Shown here one piece after another: positions 1 to 9,152 of a stretch of 64,000 nt of DNA. Under the pieces are notes generated by a model. The model saw nothing but the letters and a program-made list of their open reading frames with translations. It was not told where the DNA came from and did not search any database. Within the stretch, counting starts at the first letter, position 1. Each line of letters begins with the position of its first letter. The position numbers were made by a program, and so were the translations under genes. Source of the stretch: Legionella sheltonii (GTDB taxonomy: Bacteria > Pseudomonadota > Gammaproteobacteria > Legionellales > Legionellaceae); contig NZ_JAPHOQ010000013.1 in NCBI RefSeq assembly GCF_026191355.1, positions 62,001 to 126,000 on the forward strand, in the 5' to 3' direction.

Positions 1-75
1 GTACTTATCGTATCGGTCCAAACAATTTTTCAATAATAAGTATAAAGATAGGAATATTTATAAGGAAGTTTGATC

Positions 76-1161
76 ATGAATAAGTTTTACGTAGATCCTG
101 ATATTGCACAAGCCTCTACCTTACCTGCGCATTTTTATACATCGCTAGAATGTTTTGAACAAGCAAAAGAAAAAATATTTTCCAGGACTTGGCAGTTTTG
201 TTGCAGCACTGAAAGTTTGCGCTTAGAGGGACAGCTGGTGCCTTTTACCTTATTGCCTGGATTGTTGGATGAGCCTTTGTTATTGGTACATGATGAACAA
301 GACCGGTTCCGTTGTCTGAGTAATGTATGTACCCATAGAGGTAATATTTTGATTGAAGCGCCTTGTTCTGCCGAGAAAATTAAATGCTCCTATCATGGTC
401 GCAGGTTTAACCTCAGTGGTGACCTTTTGCATATGCCTGAGTTTGAGAAAACCTGCAACTTTCCAACTCAAAAGGACAATTTGCCGCAAATCCCATTGGA
501 TTGTCTTGAGCCCTTTCTTTTTGCTTCATTGGCGCCGCAAATGTCGTTTAGGGAGGTTTTTGCAGAGATTAAAGAACGTCTTTTTTGGTTACCCATGGAA
601 AAAATGCGTCTTGATAGCAATCGTTCCCGTGATTATTTGGTTAAAGCGCATTGGGCATTGTATTGCGAAAATTATCTTGAAGCTTTACATATCCCCTTTG
701 TCCATCATTCATTAAGAAAAGTGATTGATTGTACTACTTATACCACAGAGCTTTATCGTTATTGCAATTTGCAATTGGCCCTAGCCAGTCAAGGTGAAGA
801 ACGTTTTGATTTGCCTAAAGATTCCCCTGATTACGGGAAACAAGTAGCGGCTTATTATTATTGGATTTTCCCAAATACAATGCTTAACTTCTATCCATGG
901 GGATGCTCTGTAAATGTAGTAAAGCCCTTAGGACCTGAATTAACTAAAGTGTCATTCTTAACGTACGTTCTTGATGAGTCCAAGTTAGGTAAAGGAGCTG
1001 GGGGCGATTTGGATAAAGTGGAACGTGAAGATGAAGCAGTCGTCGAGTCGGTGCAACGCGGGATCCGTTCGCGTTTTTACGAGTCCGGTCGATTTTCACC
1101 CACAAAAGAACAAGGAACCCACCATTTTCAACGTCTACTTTGTGAGTTTCTTAATGATTAA
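76..1161 (+). CDS. Rieske-type ring-hydroxylating oxygenase, alpha subunit
   Basis: Predicted 361-residue non-haem iron oxygenase of the aromatic-ring-hydroxylating / choline monooxygenase-like group. The Rieske [2Fe-2S] ligands are visible as C85-T-H87 and C104-x2-H107. The mononuclear iron site is visible around residues 205-215 as ENYLEALHIPFVHH, the usual N/D-x2-E-x2-H-x4-H form. The ATG at 76 is preferred because AAGGAAG lies 7 bases upstream; the frame is open slightly further 5'. No reductase or ferredoxin partner is encoded nearby, so electrons must come from elsewhere. The next gene is an amino-acid permease, which hints at a small amine or amino-acid-derived substrate such as a betaine, but the substrate cannot be read from the sequence. 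Confidence 0.85.
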   Translation: MNKFYVDPDIAQASTLPAHFYTSLECFEQAKEKIFSRTWQFCCSTESLRLEGQLVPFTLLPGLLDEPLLLVHDEQDRFRCLSNVCTHRGNILIEAPCSAEKIKCSYHGRRFNLSGDLLHMPEFEKTCNFPTQKDNLPQIPLDCLEPFLFASLAPQMSFREVFAEIKERLFWLPMEKMRLDSNRSRDYLVKAHWALYCENYLEALHIPFVHHSLRKVIDCTTYTTELYRYCNLQLALASQGEERFDLPKDSPDYGKQVAAYYYWIFPNTMLNFYPWGCSVNVVKPLGPELTKVSFLTYVLDESKLGKGAGGDLDKVEREDEAVVESVQRGIRSRFYESGRFSPTKEQGTHHFQRLLCEFLND

Positions 1162-1254
1162 TCAATAAAACCATTAAGAATAATTGTTTCGCAGGACGTA
1201 AAGCGAATTAATGGTAGCGTGAGAACCGCCTCTTTTTCTAGATTCAAGGATTGA

Positions 1255-2697
1255 ATGATGCATGATTTAACCTCCGAACCGTCGCTCCAGCGAAAGCTCA
1301 ATGCGCGTGTATTGGGAATGATCACCTTGGGTGGTTCTATTGGAACGGGTATTTTCTTAGCGAGTGGCAATGCTTTATCCTTGGCTGGGCCTGGTGGTAC
1401 CTTGCTTGCCTATTTGATTATGGGGGTTATGGTCTATTTTTTGATGACCAGCCTTGGTGAAATGGCAGCATTTATACCTACTAGTGGGTCGTTTTATGTG
1501 TATGCAGCCCGTTTTTTTGATCCTTCTTTAGGGTATGCACTGGGATGGAATTATTGGTATAGCTGCGCTATTTACATCGCATCAGAAATTTCTGCTTCTG
1601 CATTAATCATGCATTTTTGGTTTCCTGACAGTTCATCTTTGCTTTGGTGTTCTATTTTTCTCTTATTGATTATGGGATTTAATGCAATCTCAACTAAAGC
1701 ATTCGGCGAGATGGAGTATTGGCTTTCATTGATTAAAATTTCTGTGGTTATTTTGTTCATTATAACTGGATTTTTCTTGGCTTTTGGTTTTACAGAGTAT
1801 CAAGCAGGTGGTTTCCAAAATTGGCGCATTGGTGATGCCCCATTTCATAGCGGATGGATTGGTATTCTTGGTGCTTTTGTCGCAGCGGGCTTTTCTTTTC
1901 AAGGAACGGAACTTATCGGGGTCGCTGCAGGGGAGAGTGTACATCCTGATAAAACGATTCCCAAAGCTATAAAAATGGTCTTTTGGCGAATATTAATTTT
2001 CTTTGTTTTATCACTTTTTGTTATTAGTCTTTTAATTCCCTACACTTCATCACAGTTGAGCAGTTCTGATGTGGTAATGAGCCCTTTTACCCTAGTGTTC
2101 CAACAATACAATAAAGCGTTTGCAGCAATGATTATGAATGCAGTGATTCTTATTGCCATTATATCGACCGCTAATTCAAGTATGTATGTCGGTAGTCGAA
2201 TGCTTTGGTATTTAGCTAAGGAGGGACATGTTCCCCGAATTTTTTCTGTGGTCAACCAAAGAGGGATACCGGTTTATGCTTTAGCCTTAACCAGTGCGGT
2301 TGCGATGTTGGCTTTTTTATCCTCTATTTTTGGTAACGGGACGGTTTATTTTTGGTTACTCAATGCAACAAGCCTTTCGGGGTTTATTGCCTGGATGGGA
2401 ATAGCACTAAGTCATTATCGCTTTCGCAAAGCCTATTTGCATCAAGGAAAAGATCTCGCCAAGCTGCCTTATTTGGCCAAGGGGTATCCTTTTGGACCCT
2501 TGTTTGCTTTTGGCGTATGCCTCATCGTGATTGGCGGGCAGAATTATACCGCGTTGATGGCGACCCCCATTGATTGGTATGGCTTGTTTATTTCGTACAT
2601 CGGGGTACCCCTTTTTCTTATGATCTGGATAGGCCATAAGTGGATGAAAAAAACGAAAATCATCCCTTTGCATGAGTGTCAGTTTCACAGTGAGTAA
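1255..2697 (+). CDS. APC-family amino-acid permease
   Basis: A 480-residue inner-membrane transporter with about 12 hydrophobic segments. The first segment carries GSIGTGIFLASG, the substrate-binding unwound helix signature of the amino acid-polyamine-organocation superfamily, AAT (lysine/aromatic/GABA permease) branch. The length is normal for the family. The start has a second ATG immediately after it (1258) and AAGGA about 6 bases upstream. It lies 93 bases behind the Rieske oxygenase on the same strand, so the two may be co-transcribed for uptake and oxidation of one compound. The amino acid transported is not determinable. Confidence 0.88.
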   Translation: MMHDLTSEPSLQRKLNARVLGMITLGGSIGTGIFLASGNALSLAGPGGTLLAYLIMGVMVYFLMTSLGEMAAFIPTSGSFYVYAARFFDPSLGYALGWNYWYSCAIYIASEISASALIMHFWFPDSSSLLWCSIFLLLIMGFNAISTKAFGEMEYWLSLIKISVVILFIITGFFLAFGFTEYQAGGFQNWRIGDAPFHSGWIGILGAFVAAGFSFQGTELIGVAAGESVHPDKTIPKAIKMVFWRILIFFVLSLFVISLLIPYTSSQLSSSDVVMSPFTLVFQQYNKAFAAMIMNAVILIAIISTANSSMYVGSRMLWYLAKEGHVPRIFSVVNQRGIPVYALALTSAVAMLAFLSSIFGNGTVYFWLLNATSLSGFIAWMGIALSHYRFRKAYLHQGKDLAKLPYLAKGYPFGPLFAFGVCLIVIGGQNYTALMATPIDWYGLFISYIGVPLFLMIWIGHKWMKKTKIIPLHECQFHSE

Positions 2698-3212
2698 ACA
2701 GGAAAAAAGGTCATTCTCGGCGCTAAAAGTGATTAACGTAGGTTGGCAACAGCTTTCTCAAGGAACACATAAGTTTACGGAAATTGAAAGAGGAGTTATT
2801 TAAAGCTTACTATAATAATAATTTATTTCATGGAAGAATTCTTATGGCAAATAAAGTACCAAACATTGTTATTGTAGGTGGCGGTGCAGGAGGTATGGAA
2901 TTAGCTGCTTTATTGGGGAGTAAATTCGGAAAAGCAGGTAGAGCGTCCGTTACTTTAGTTGATTGCTCACCCACTCATATTTGGAAACCGTTATTGCATG
3001 AAGTTGCCGCAGGTAGCTTGTTTACCAATGAAAACGAAATTGATTATCTTGCTTATGCAGCGACTCATCATTTTCATTTTGTTTTAGGAGCTCTTGAAGG
3101 TCTAAATCGAAGCAAAAAAGAGATTTATTTGTCCCCTTTTTACAGTCACGAGCAAGAAGTTTTGCCTAAACGAGCCGTTTCATACGATATTTTATTTATT
3201 GCAGTGGGAAGT

Positions 3213-3220
3213 GTCGCGAA
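3213..3220. repeat. Target-site duplication, left copy
   Basis: GTCGCGAA directly before the IS4-family element, identical to 4517-4524. It falls inside the codons for V-A-N of the interrupted NADH dehydrogenase. Confidence 0.93.
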
Positions 3221-4516
3221 CTGATCTATCCCCACGAATTATGAGTTGAAATAAAGAGCGTCTCATGATCAAATGAGCGTCATTAAGACTCATGGAAATT
3301 AAAATGTTAGCTGTAGAAACCTATCTTTATAATTCGCTTACAGAATCATGTCCTGAAATTCATATATCACGATTGAATGCAGTAATGGATGTAGCATCAG
3401 GCTTAAGACATAGCCAAAACCTTTCATTAAGTGAATTAGGGAGGAACTTGCCTGGAGATGCAAAATTAAAAAATAAGATAAAGAAAGTTGATAGGCTGGA
3501 AGGCAATAAGGCACTGCATAATGAACTTTTTTCCATTTATCAAGGGTTATCAAGCTTTGTTTTTACTTACATCTCGCAAGATACAACCTTACCTTTGATT
3601 GTAGATATTTGCTGCTTAAAAGACGACCGAGAAATTCAAATGCTCAGTGCAGAAATAGCGTTAAAAGGTAGAAGTCTTCCTCTTTATCGAGAAGTGTATA
3701 GAGATACCGAAACAAAAGGACGAGCTAAGGACTTTTTAAAAGAGTTGAGTCTTTGTTTGCCCAAAAATCGTCGAGTAATCGTAATCATGGATGCCGGTTT
3801 TTATGAAGAATGGTTTAAAGAAATAGAAGCGCTGGGCTGGTATTGGCTAAGTCGTGTAAGAGGAGTTAAATCGGTACAATTATCCGAAGAACTGGGATGG
3901 AAACTCATTAAAGAACTAATCCCTGATATTAAATCTAAAACGACACATTATGAGCATGCTCTATTAACCAAAGAGCATACAAGACCTTGTAGGGTGGTTA
4001 CAACCTATCGTAAGCCTAAGGGAAGAAAGGTAAAGACATCACGAGGAAAAACCACCTCGACACTGTCTAATGGAAGTTATAGTCAAGCTAATAAAGAGCC
4101 ATGGATTTTGGCTACTAATTTACCATTGGATGTAGGGCCTACTGATATTATCAATCTCTATTTTAAAAGAATGCAAATAGAAGAATCGTTTAGAGATGTT
4201 AAAAGTCATCAATTCGGACTAGCAGGACGTTATGTGCGTACTCATTCAGTAGATAGATGGGGAGTAAAAATGCTTCTTGCTGCTATTGTGCAAATTACTT
4301 ATTGGGTTATTGGAGTAATTGCACATAGTCAAAATAAACAACAATACTTCCAAGCCAATACGGTCAAAGATAAGAAAATATTCTCTTATTTTACCCTGGG
4401 TAAGCTTATGATTGAGCATAATCAGCTCTGTTCCTTAGCCCCTGACCCTAGAACCTTACAAGAGATTATAGAACAGGAGCTTAACCGTGTTTGGTAATTT
4501 CGTGGGGATCTTTCAG
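3221..4516 (+). mobile_element. IS4-family insertion sequence (1296 bp) with 8-bp target duplication
   Basis: Both ends are visible. The left end starts CTGATCTATCCCCACGAA and the right end, read in reverse, starts CTGAAAGATCCCCACGAA: imperfect terminal inverted repeats of about 18 bp. The flanks 3213-3220 and 4517-4524 are identical (GTCGCGAA), an 8-bp target-site duplication. One transposase gene fills the element. The perfect duplication and the exact repair of the host frame when the element is removed indicate a recent, simple insertion. Confidence 0.95.
3292..4497 (+). CDS. IS4-family transposase (DDE, YREK signature)
   Basis: A 401-residue transposase that cuts and joins the ends of the surrounding element. 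The DDE triad is readable: D in PLIVDICCLKDD, D in VIVIMDAGFYEEW, and E in the canonical Y-x2-R-x3-E-x6-K box YFKRMQIEESFRDVK. The frame is intact with normal length, so the element is potentially active. ATG 3292 or ATG 3304 could be the start. The gene ends 19 bases before the right end of the element. Confidence 0.95.
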   Translation: MEIKMLAVETYLYNSLTESCPEIHISRLNAVMDVASGLRHSQNLSLSELGRNLPGDAKLKNKIKKVDRLEGNKALHNELFSIYQGLSSFVFTYISQDTTLPLIVDICCLKDDREIQMLSAEIALKGRSLPLYREVYRDTETKGRAKDFLKELSLCLPKNRRVIVIMDAGFYEEWFKEIEALGWYWLSRVRGVKSVQLSEELGWKLIKELIPDIKSKTTHYEHALLTKEHTRPCRVVTTYRKPKGRKVKTSRGKTTSTLSNGSYSQANKEPWILATNLPLDVGPTDIINLYFKRMQIEESFRDVKSHQFGLAGRYVRTHSVDRWGVKMLLAAIVQITYWVIGVIAHSQNKQQYFQANTVKDKKIFSYFTLGKLMIEHNQLCSLAPDPRTLQEIIEQELNRVW

Positions 4517-4524
4517 GTCGCGAA
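4517..4524. repeat. Target-site duplication, right copy
   Basis: GTCGCGAA directly after the IS4-family element, identical to 3213-3220; the interrupted dehydrogenase frame resumes here as A-N-D-F-N-I-P-G. Confidence 0.93.
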
Positions 4525-5449
4525 TGATTTCAATATTCCTGGGGTTCGCGAACATTGTTTGTTTTTAGATAACATAGACCAGGCAGCCTATTTTCATCGC
4601 GAATTATTAAACCGTTTCATGCGTCTTTCTCAGCAGCCACAGCAAGGTCCATTTCATCTCGTGGTGGTGGGAGGTGGTGCTACTGGAATTGAACTCATCG
4701 CAGAATTAAATAACACAATCCATGAAATTATAAATTATGGCATCGGTATTCAGCCTGACGTTGTTTCGTTTACCCTGATTGAAGCGGCAAGCAGATTATT
4801 GACCGCGCTTCCAGAAGAACTCTCAGAAAAAGTATCTGCGGAATTAACGCGCATGGGAGTAAAAATTTGTGTCAACGAGCAAGTTGATAAAGTGACCGAA
4901 CGTGGTTTGCATACTAAGTCAACCCAATTTATTCCGGCCGATCTGGTGGTTTGGACTGCTGGTATTAAAGCCCCAGATTTTTTGCAGCACATGGATGGCT
5001 TGGAGGTGAATCATATGAATCAGCTTGTAGTGAAGCAAACCTTACAAACAACCCATGATGATTCTATTTTTGTTCTTGGTGATTGTGCGAGCTGCCCACA
5101 AACCCATTTAGACAAAACGGTTCCTCCTCGTGCGCAAGCAGCCCATCAACAAGCATTATTTTTATATAAAAATTTGGATAAATATTTAGAAGGGAAGCCT
5201 TTACCTGTTTATCATTATCGTGATCATGGTTCTTTAGTGACTTTAAGTCATCATGTCATTGGTAATTTAATGGGTAAAATTACCAATCGATTCATGATAG
5301 AAGGCAAGTTAGCCCGTTTATTTTATTTATCTTTATATAAGCAACATCAAATGGCATTATATGGTGGGTGGCGAGTTTTCTTGCTGACCTTGTCCAATAT
5401 TTTAAGTCGCAGAGTGAAGCCGCGACTCAAGTTGCACTAATGAGACCCA

Positions 5450-5483
5450 AGGAACTTCTAAAACCCAACCTTTAGAAGTTCCT
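5450..5483. terminator. Perfect 13-bp stem-loop between ndh and mdcA
   Basis: Arms AGGAACTTCTAAA (5450-5462) and TTTAGAAGTTCCT (5471-5483) are exact complements around an 8-base loop. It starts 10 bases after the ndh stop and about 40 bases before mdcA. There is no U-run after it, so a factor-assisted terminator, an mRNA-end stabiliser or an operator for the mdc operon are all possible. Confidence 0.5.
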
Positions 5484-5522
5484 GAGGCATCAATTCAAAA
5501 AATAATAACGCAGGAAGCAACA

Positions 5523-7166
5523 ATGTGGGACCAGAATAAAAAAGAATATTTAAAGCGTCTGTCCAAGATTAAATCTTATCTTAAAGACAACAAATTTGTT
5601 GAGGCGCACGATTTAGTCTCCGTGCTTTCTTTGCTCATACGCTCAGGAGACCGAGTATGCATTGAAGGCGATAACCAAAAACAAGCGAGTTTTTTGGCTA
5701 CGGCAATGGCTCAGCTAAATCCTGCAGAAGTCAATCACTTGCATATGATCCAATCAGCAATTGCCCTGCCAGAACACCTTGATGTCTTTGAAAAAGGAAT
5801 CGCCAATCGAATTGATTTTTCTTATTCTGGTCCGCAATCGGTGCGACTTGCTAAAATGGTGTACGATAAAAAAATTGAGATAGGTAATATTCATACCTAC
5901 AATGAACTCTTTGGGCGATTAGTTGCAGATTTGACACCTAATGTGTGTTTATTAATGGCTGATAAGGCAGACAGACAGGGGAATTTATTTACAGGAGCGA
6001 ATACAGAGGAAACACCAGCGCTTATTGAGACGACTAATTTTAAAAACGGTGTGGTTGTGGTGCAAGTCAATGAAGTTGTTGAGCACCTACCCCGCGTTGA
6101 TATCCCTGGAGATTGGGTTGATGTGATTGTTAAAGGTCCGCAAATAGCTTATATCGAACCACTGTTTACCCGTGATCCTGCGCAAATTGATGAAGTCAAA
6201 ATATTAATGGCGATGATGGTCATCAAAGGGATATATGCACCTTATCAAGTGAATATCTTAAATCATGGCGTAGGATTTAATACCTGTGCTATTGAGTTGC
6301 TTTTACCCACCTACGGTGAATCATTGGGCTTAAAGGGAAAAATATGCCAGCACTGGGTGGTTAATCCTTTACCTACTTTGATCCCTGCCATAGAAGCGGG
6401 ATTTGTGAGAACAATATATCCGTTTGGAGGAGAAGTGGGCATGAACCGCTATGCTGCGGCTCGTCCCGATATTTTTTTCACCGGTAAAGAAGGAGAACTC
6501 CGTTCGAATCGCATGTTAGGCCAGTTAGCTGGGCATTATGCGTGTGATGTTTTTATCGGTGCAACCTTGCAGATGGATCTTGAGGGAAATAGTTCTACAG
6601 CAGTTGAGGGACGTATAGCAGGTTTTGGTGGCGCGCCTAATATGGGTTGTGATGCTCCTGGCCGACGCCATTCTTCTTATGCTTGGTTGAAGGCAGGCCA
6701 AGAACGCAGCCAAGCACTGGGAACTAAAATGCCTCGAGGAAGAAAATTGGTGATTCAAATGGTAGAAACGTTTCAGAGTGCAACACAACCCACCTTTGTT
6801 GAAAAATTGGATGCTTGGGCTTTACAAAAATCGATGAATGCTGATTTGCCTGCAGTAATGATTTATGGAGACGATGTAAGTCATGTAGTGACTGAAGAGG
6901 GAATTGCTAATCTCCTGATGTGCCAAACTCTTGAGGAGCGCGAACAAGCCATTCGCGGTATTGCCGGATATACTGAAGTGGGAGTAATGCGCGATCGGAG
7001 AAAAGTTGAAGAGTTACGACATCGAGGAGTAATAATACGCCCGGAAGATTTGGGAATTAAAGTTTCCGATGCAACTCGAGATTTATTGGCGGCTAAATCA
7101 ATTCGTGATCTGGTTGTGTGCTCTAAGGGTTTATATGAACCGCCTGTAAAATTTAGAAATTGGTAG
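5523..7166 (+). CDS. mdcA: Malonate decarboxylase alpha subunit (acetyl-S-ACP:malonate ACP transferase)
   Basis: First gene of a biotin-independent malonate decarboxylase operon. MdcA exchanges the acetyl group on the acyl-carrier subunit for malonate, the first half of the cycle malonate -> acetate + CO2 in the cytoplasm. The 547-residue length and CoA-transferase-like organisation match the family, with conserved stretches such as GGAPNMGCDAPGRRHSS and the C-terminal VCSKGLYEPPVKFRNW. The start ATG 5523 follows GCAGGAAG. The fused carrier/beta gene begins 10 bases after its stop. No biotin carrier or biotin-type Mad subunits are present, which fits the Mdc rather than the Mad system. Confidence 0.95.
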   Translation: MWDQNKKEYLKRLSKIKSYLKDNKFVEAHDLVSVLSLLIRSGDRVCIEGDNQKQASFLATAMAQLNPAEVNHLHMIQSAIALPEHLDVFEKGIANRIDFSYSGPQSVRLAKMVYDKKIEIGNIHTYNELFGRLVADLTPNVCLLMADKADRQGNLFTGANTEETPALIETTNFKNGVVVVQVNEVVEHLPRVDIPGDWVDVIVKGPQIAYIEPLFTRDPAQIDEVKILMAMMVIKGIYAPYQVNILNHGVGFNTCAIELLLPTYGESLGLKGKICQHWVVNPLPTLIPAIEAGFVRTIYPFGGEVGMNRYAAARPDIFFTGKEGELRSNRMLGQLAGHYACDVFIGATLQMDLEGNSSTAVEGRIAGFGGAPNMGCDAPGRRHSSYAWLKAGQERSQALGTKMPRGRKLVIQMVETFQSATQPTFVEKLDAWALQKSMNADLPAVMIYGDDVSHVVTEEGIANLLMCQTLEEREQAIRGIAGYTEVGVMRDRRKVEELRHRGVIIRPEDLGIKVSDATRDLLAAKSIRDLVVCSKGLYEPPVKFRNW

Positions 7167-7175
7167 GGCAAAAAT

Positions 7176-8360
7176 ATGGAACAGATGGAATTTCGTTTTA
7201 CACTTTCTGGTGCACGTCTCCAAGGTAAAAAAACAGTTTGTGGCGTCGTTGGCTCCGGTAATCTAGAAGTTATTATTGAAACCAATACGACTTCAGAAAC
7301 AATTTTTACTATCCATACGGCAATTGAACATTATAAACCCGTTTGGAAAATGGTTATTGGGGATTTTGTGAATCAACACCAGCCTGTTGGTTTGCAATTT
7401 ACCATCAATGATAATGGAGCAACTCCAGCGGTTGTTTTATTACGTTTAGGGCAAGCGTTGGAAGAGTTTCAAGGCAATTACAAAATAGGAACAAATTATG
7501 AAGAGCTTGATGCTCGAGAACGAATCCAGGTTCTATTTGATGAAGACTCGTTCACGGAGTGGCTTGCTGATGAAAAGCTATACAGTCCCTATTTGGCGGC
7601 TTTAAATTTACCTGGTGAATCAGATGATGGCCTTGTCATAGGTTCTGCTCTGCTACAAAAAAATAAAGTGCTTGTTGCTGCGCAACAAAAAGATTTTATG
7701 GGCGGTGCTGTGGGCGAAATTCATGGGGCGAAGCTTACTGGTTTATTCAAGGCTGCAATTGCAACTCAGACTAAGGCGGTGATTCTTCTTATTGATAGTG
7801 GTGGTGTACGTTTGCACGAAGCCAATGCTGGCGAAATTGCAATTTCGGAAACAATTCGCTCTATTTTTGAGGCAAGACTTCATGGAATAACCACTATAGG
7901 GGTTATTTGTGGTAGAAACGGTGCTTTTGGCGGCATGGGAATTATTTCTGCTTGTCTGGATTATCTCATCATTAATGAAATCGGGCGTATTGGCGTATCC
8001 GGCCCCGAGGTGATTCAAGCGGTAGCAGGTGCCAATGCCTTTAATTCACAGGATAGAGCTTTGGTTTGGCGTGTATATGGCGGAAAAACCCGCTATTTAC
8101 AGGATATTGCTCAAAGCTATGTAGGTTCAAATGTTGCAGCGGTACGTGCTCAATTGCTTGCTGCTCTTGATAAGAATGTGCCGCTGGATCTTAACTCTGT
8201 GAAACAAAAACAGGCTTTTTTAAAAAAACGCTTTCAAGAAACGCAAGGATATCAAGAAGAGGGGGCTTATCTGAGCCACGTTGCGCCAAAGTATGCTGCA
8301 ACGCTTTTTGATATGGACGAGCAAATCTTTTTACAGGCAGCAAAAGATATAAAATCGTAG
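7176..8360 (+). CDS. mdcCD: Malonate decarboxylase carrier (delta) and beta subunits fused in one polypeptide
   Basis: One continuous 394-residue frame. Residues 1 to about 108 match MdcC, the acyl carrier protein. The motif VVGSGNLEVII contains Ser27, the expected attachment site of the 2'-(5''-phosphoribosyl)-3'-dephospho-CoA arm. Residues from about 112 (NYEELDARERIQVLFDE) to the end match MdcD, the carboxyltransferase-fold beta subunit, with GGVRLHEANAGE and CGRNGAFGGMG. In characterised operons mdcC and mdcD are separate genes. Here no stop, frameshift or internal ribosome site is evident at the junction, so the carrier should be tethered to the decarboxylase. M4 is an alternative start. 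Confidence 0.92.
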   Translation: MEQMEFRFTLSGARLQGKKTVCGVVGSGNLEVIIETNTTSETIFTIHTAIEHYKPVWKMVIGDFVNQHQPVGLQFTINDNGATPAVVLLRLGQALEEFQGNYKIGTNYEELDARERIQVLFDEDSFTEWLADEKLYSPYLAALNLPGESDDGLVIGSALLQKNKVLVAAQQKDFMGGAVGEIHGAKLTGLFKAAIATQTKAVILLIDSGGVRLHEANAGEIAISETIRSIFEARLHGITTIGVICGRNGAFGGMGIISACLDYLIINEIGRIGVSGPEVIQAVAGANAFNSQDRALVWRVYGGKTRYLQDIAQSYVGSNVAAVRAQLLAALDKNVPLDLNSVKQKQAFLKKRFQETQGYQEEGAYLSHVAPKYAATLFDMDEQIFLQAAKDIKS

Positions 8361-8444
8361 TCGGATGACTTGTCGCCCGGGTGTTTGGTAGCCCCGATTA
8401 GCGACAAAGGTATTTAGTCGGCGATAATACACAAGGAATAAGAA

Positions 8445-9152
8445 ATGATCGCATTAAAGGGCCTTCTCAAACAGATATTTTCTCAGGATATTAAGTTGAC
8501 AGAAAACCAATCCGTTATTTATGGGCATGCGACGTTGAAGAATCAGCCGCTTCACATTCTTGGAGTCAAGGAATCAACCTTTTTGGGTGCAGAGCAAGCC
8601 TTGATTATGGCTCAGCATGTCATTGATATTCTTGAGAGTCAATCAAAAGATCCTGTTTTGCTTTTAGTTGATGTTGCTGGACAGCAGTTAACCATGCGCG
8701 ATGAATGGCTGGGGATGCAACAATATTTTGGTCATTTACTTGAATGTTTGGAGTGTCTACGCCAACAAGGGAATGCGCTGATATCTCTGGTTTATAACCA
8801 AGCATTAGGAGGAGCTTTTATTGCTTATGGTTTGACTGCAGATACCATTTTAGCCTTGCCGGATGCAGCCTTAGCGGTGATGTGGTTGGAAGGCATTGCA
8901 AAAGTAACCAAAATAGAATTAGATACTCTCAAGGAACTTAGTAAAACATTCCCAGTTTTCGCCCCAGGAGTGCAAAATTTTTATGAATTGGGTGGGATAC
9001 ATGAGATAGTAAAACCATCTGAATTGGCTGAAAAAATTAATTTAGCGATCCAAAAAAATAATACAAAGGACGAGCGGGCACTCTTGGGTAGTGAGCGAGG
9101 GGGCAGAAAGCTTGCTTTCTCGATTATCAATAAAGTAGCCAATCACTTATGA
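8445..9152 (+). CDS. mdcE: Malonate decarboxylase gamma subunit
   Basis: A 235-residue crotonase-like/carboxyltransferase-type protein that pairs with MdcD to decarboxylate malonyl-S-carrier. Recognised by VDVAGQQLTMRDEW, NQALGGAFIAYGL and the MWLEGIAKVT stretch typical of MdcE. It lies 84 bases after the fused mdcCD gene, with AAGGAATAAGAA before the ATG. Its stop overlaps the start of mdcG by 4 bases (ATGA), indicating translational coupling. Confidence 0.92.
   Translation: MIALKGLLKQIFSQDIKLTENQSVIYGHATLKNQPLHILGVKESTFLGAEQALIMAQHVIDILESQSKDPVLLLVDVAGQQLTMRDEWLGMQQYFGHLLECLECLRQQGNALISLVYNQALGGAFIAYGLTADTILALPDAALAVMWLEGIAKVTKIELDTLKELSKTFPVFAPGVQNFYELGGIHEIVKPSELAEKINLAIQKNNTKDERALLGSERGGRKLAFSIINKVANHL

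Larger units (their letters stand above)
2844..5440 (+). pseudogene. ndh: Type II NADH:quinone dehydrogenase, interrupted by IS4-family element
   Basis: FAD-dependent NADH dehydrogenase (NDH-2) that would pass electrons from NADH to quinone at the membrane without proton pumping. The 5' part (2844-3220) carries the FAD-binding GGGAGGMELA motif. The 3' part (4525-5440) carries the NAD-binding VVVGGGATGIELIAEL motif, the second FAD contact VFVLGDCAS, and a basic amphipathic C-terminus typical of NDH-2. Removing the insertion and one copy of the 8-bp duplication restores an open frame of 430 codons, so the gene was intact before the hit. The start at ATG 2844 follows GGAAGAA. As it stands both domains are severed, so the enzyme should be inactive. 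Confidence 0.9.

Noticed and set aside
7480-7520. Possible sequencing error joining mdcC and mdcD
   Set aside because: The junction is a smooth in-frame linker without homopolymers, and both domains are full length.
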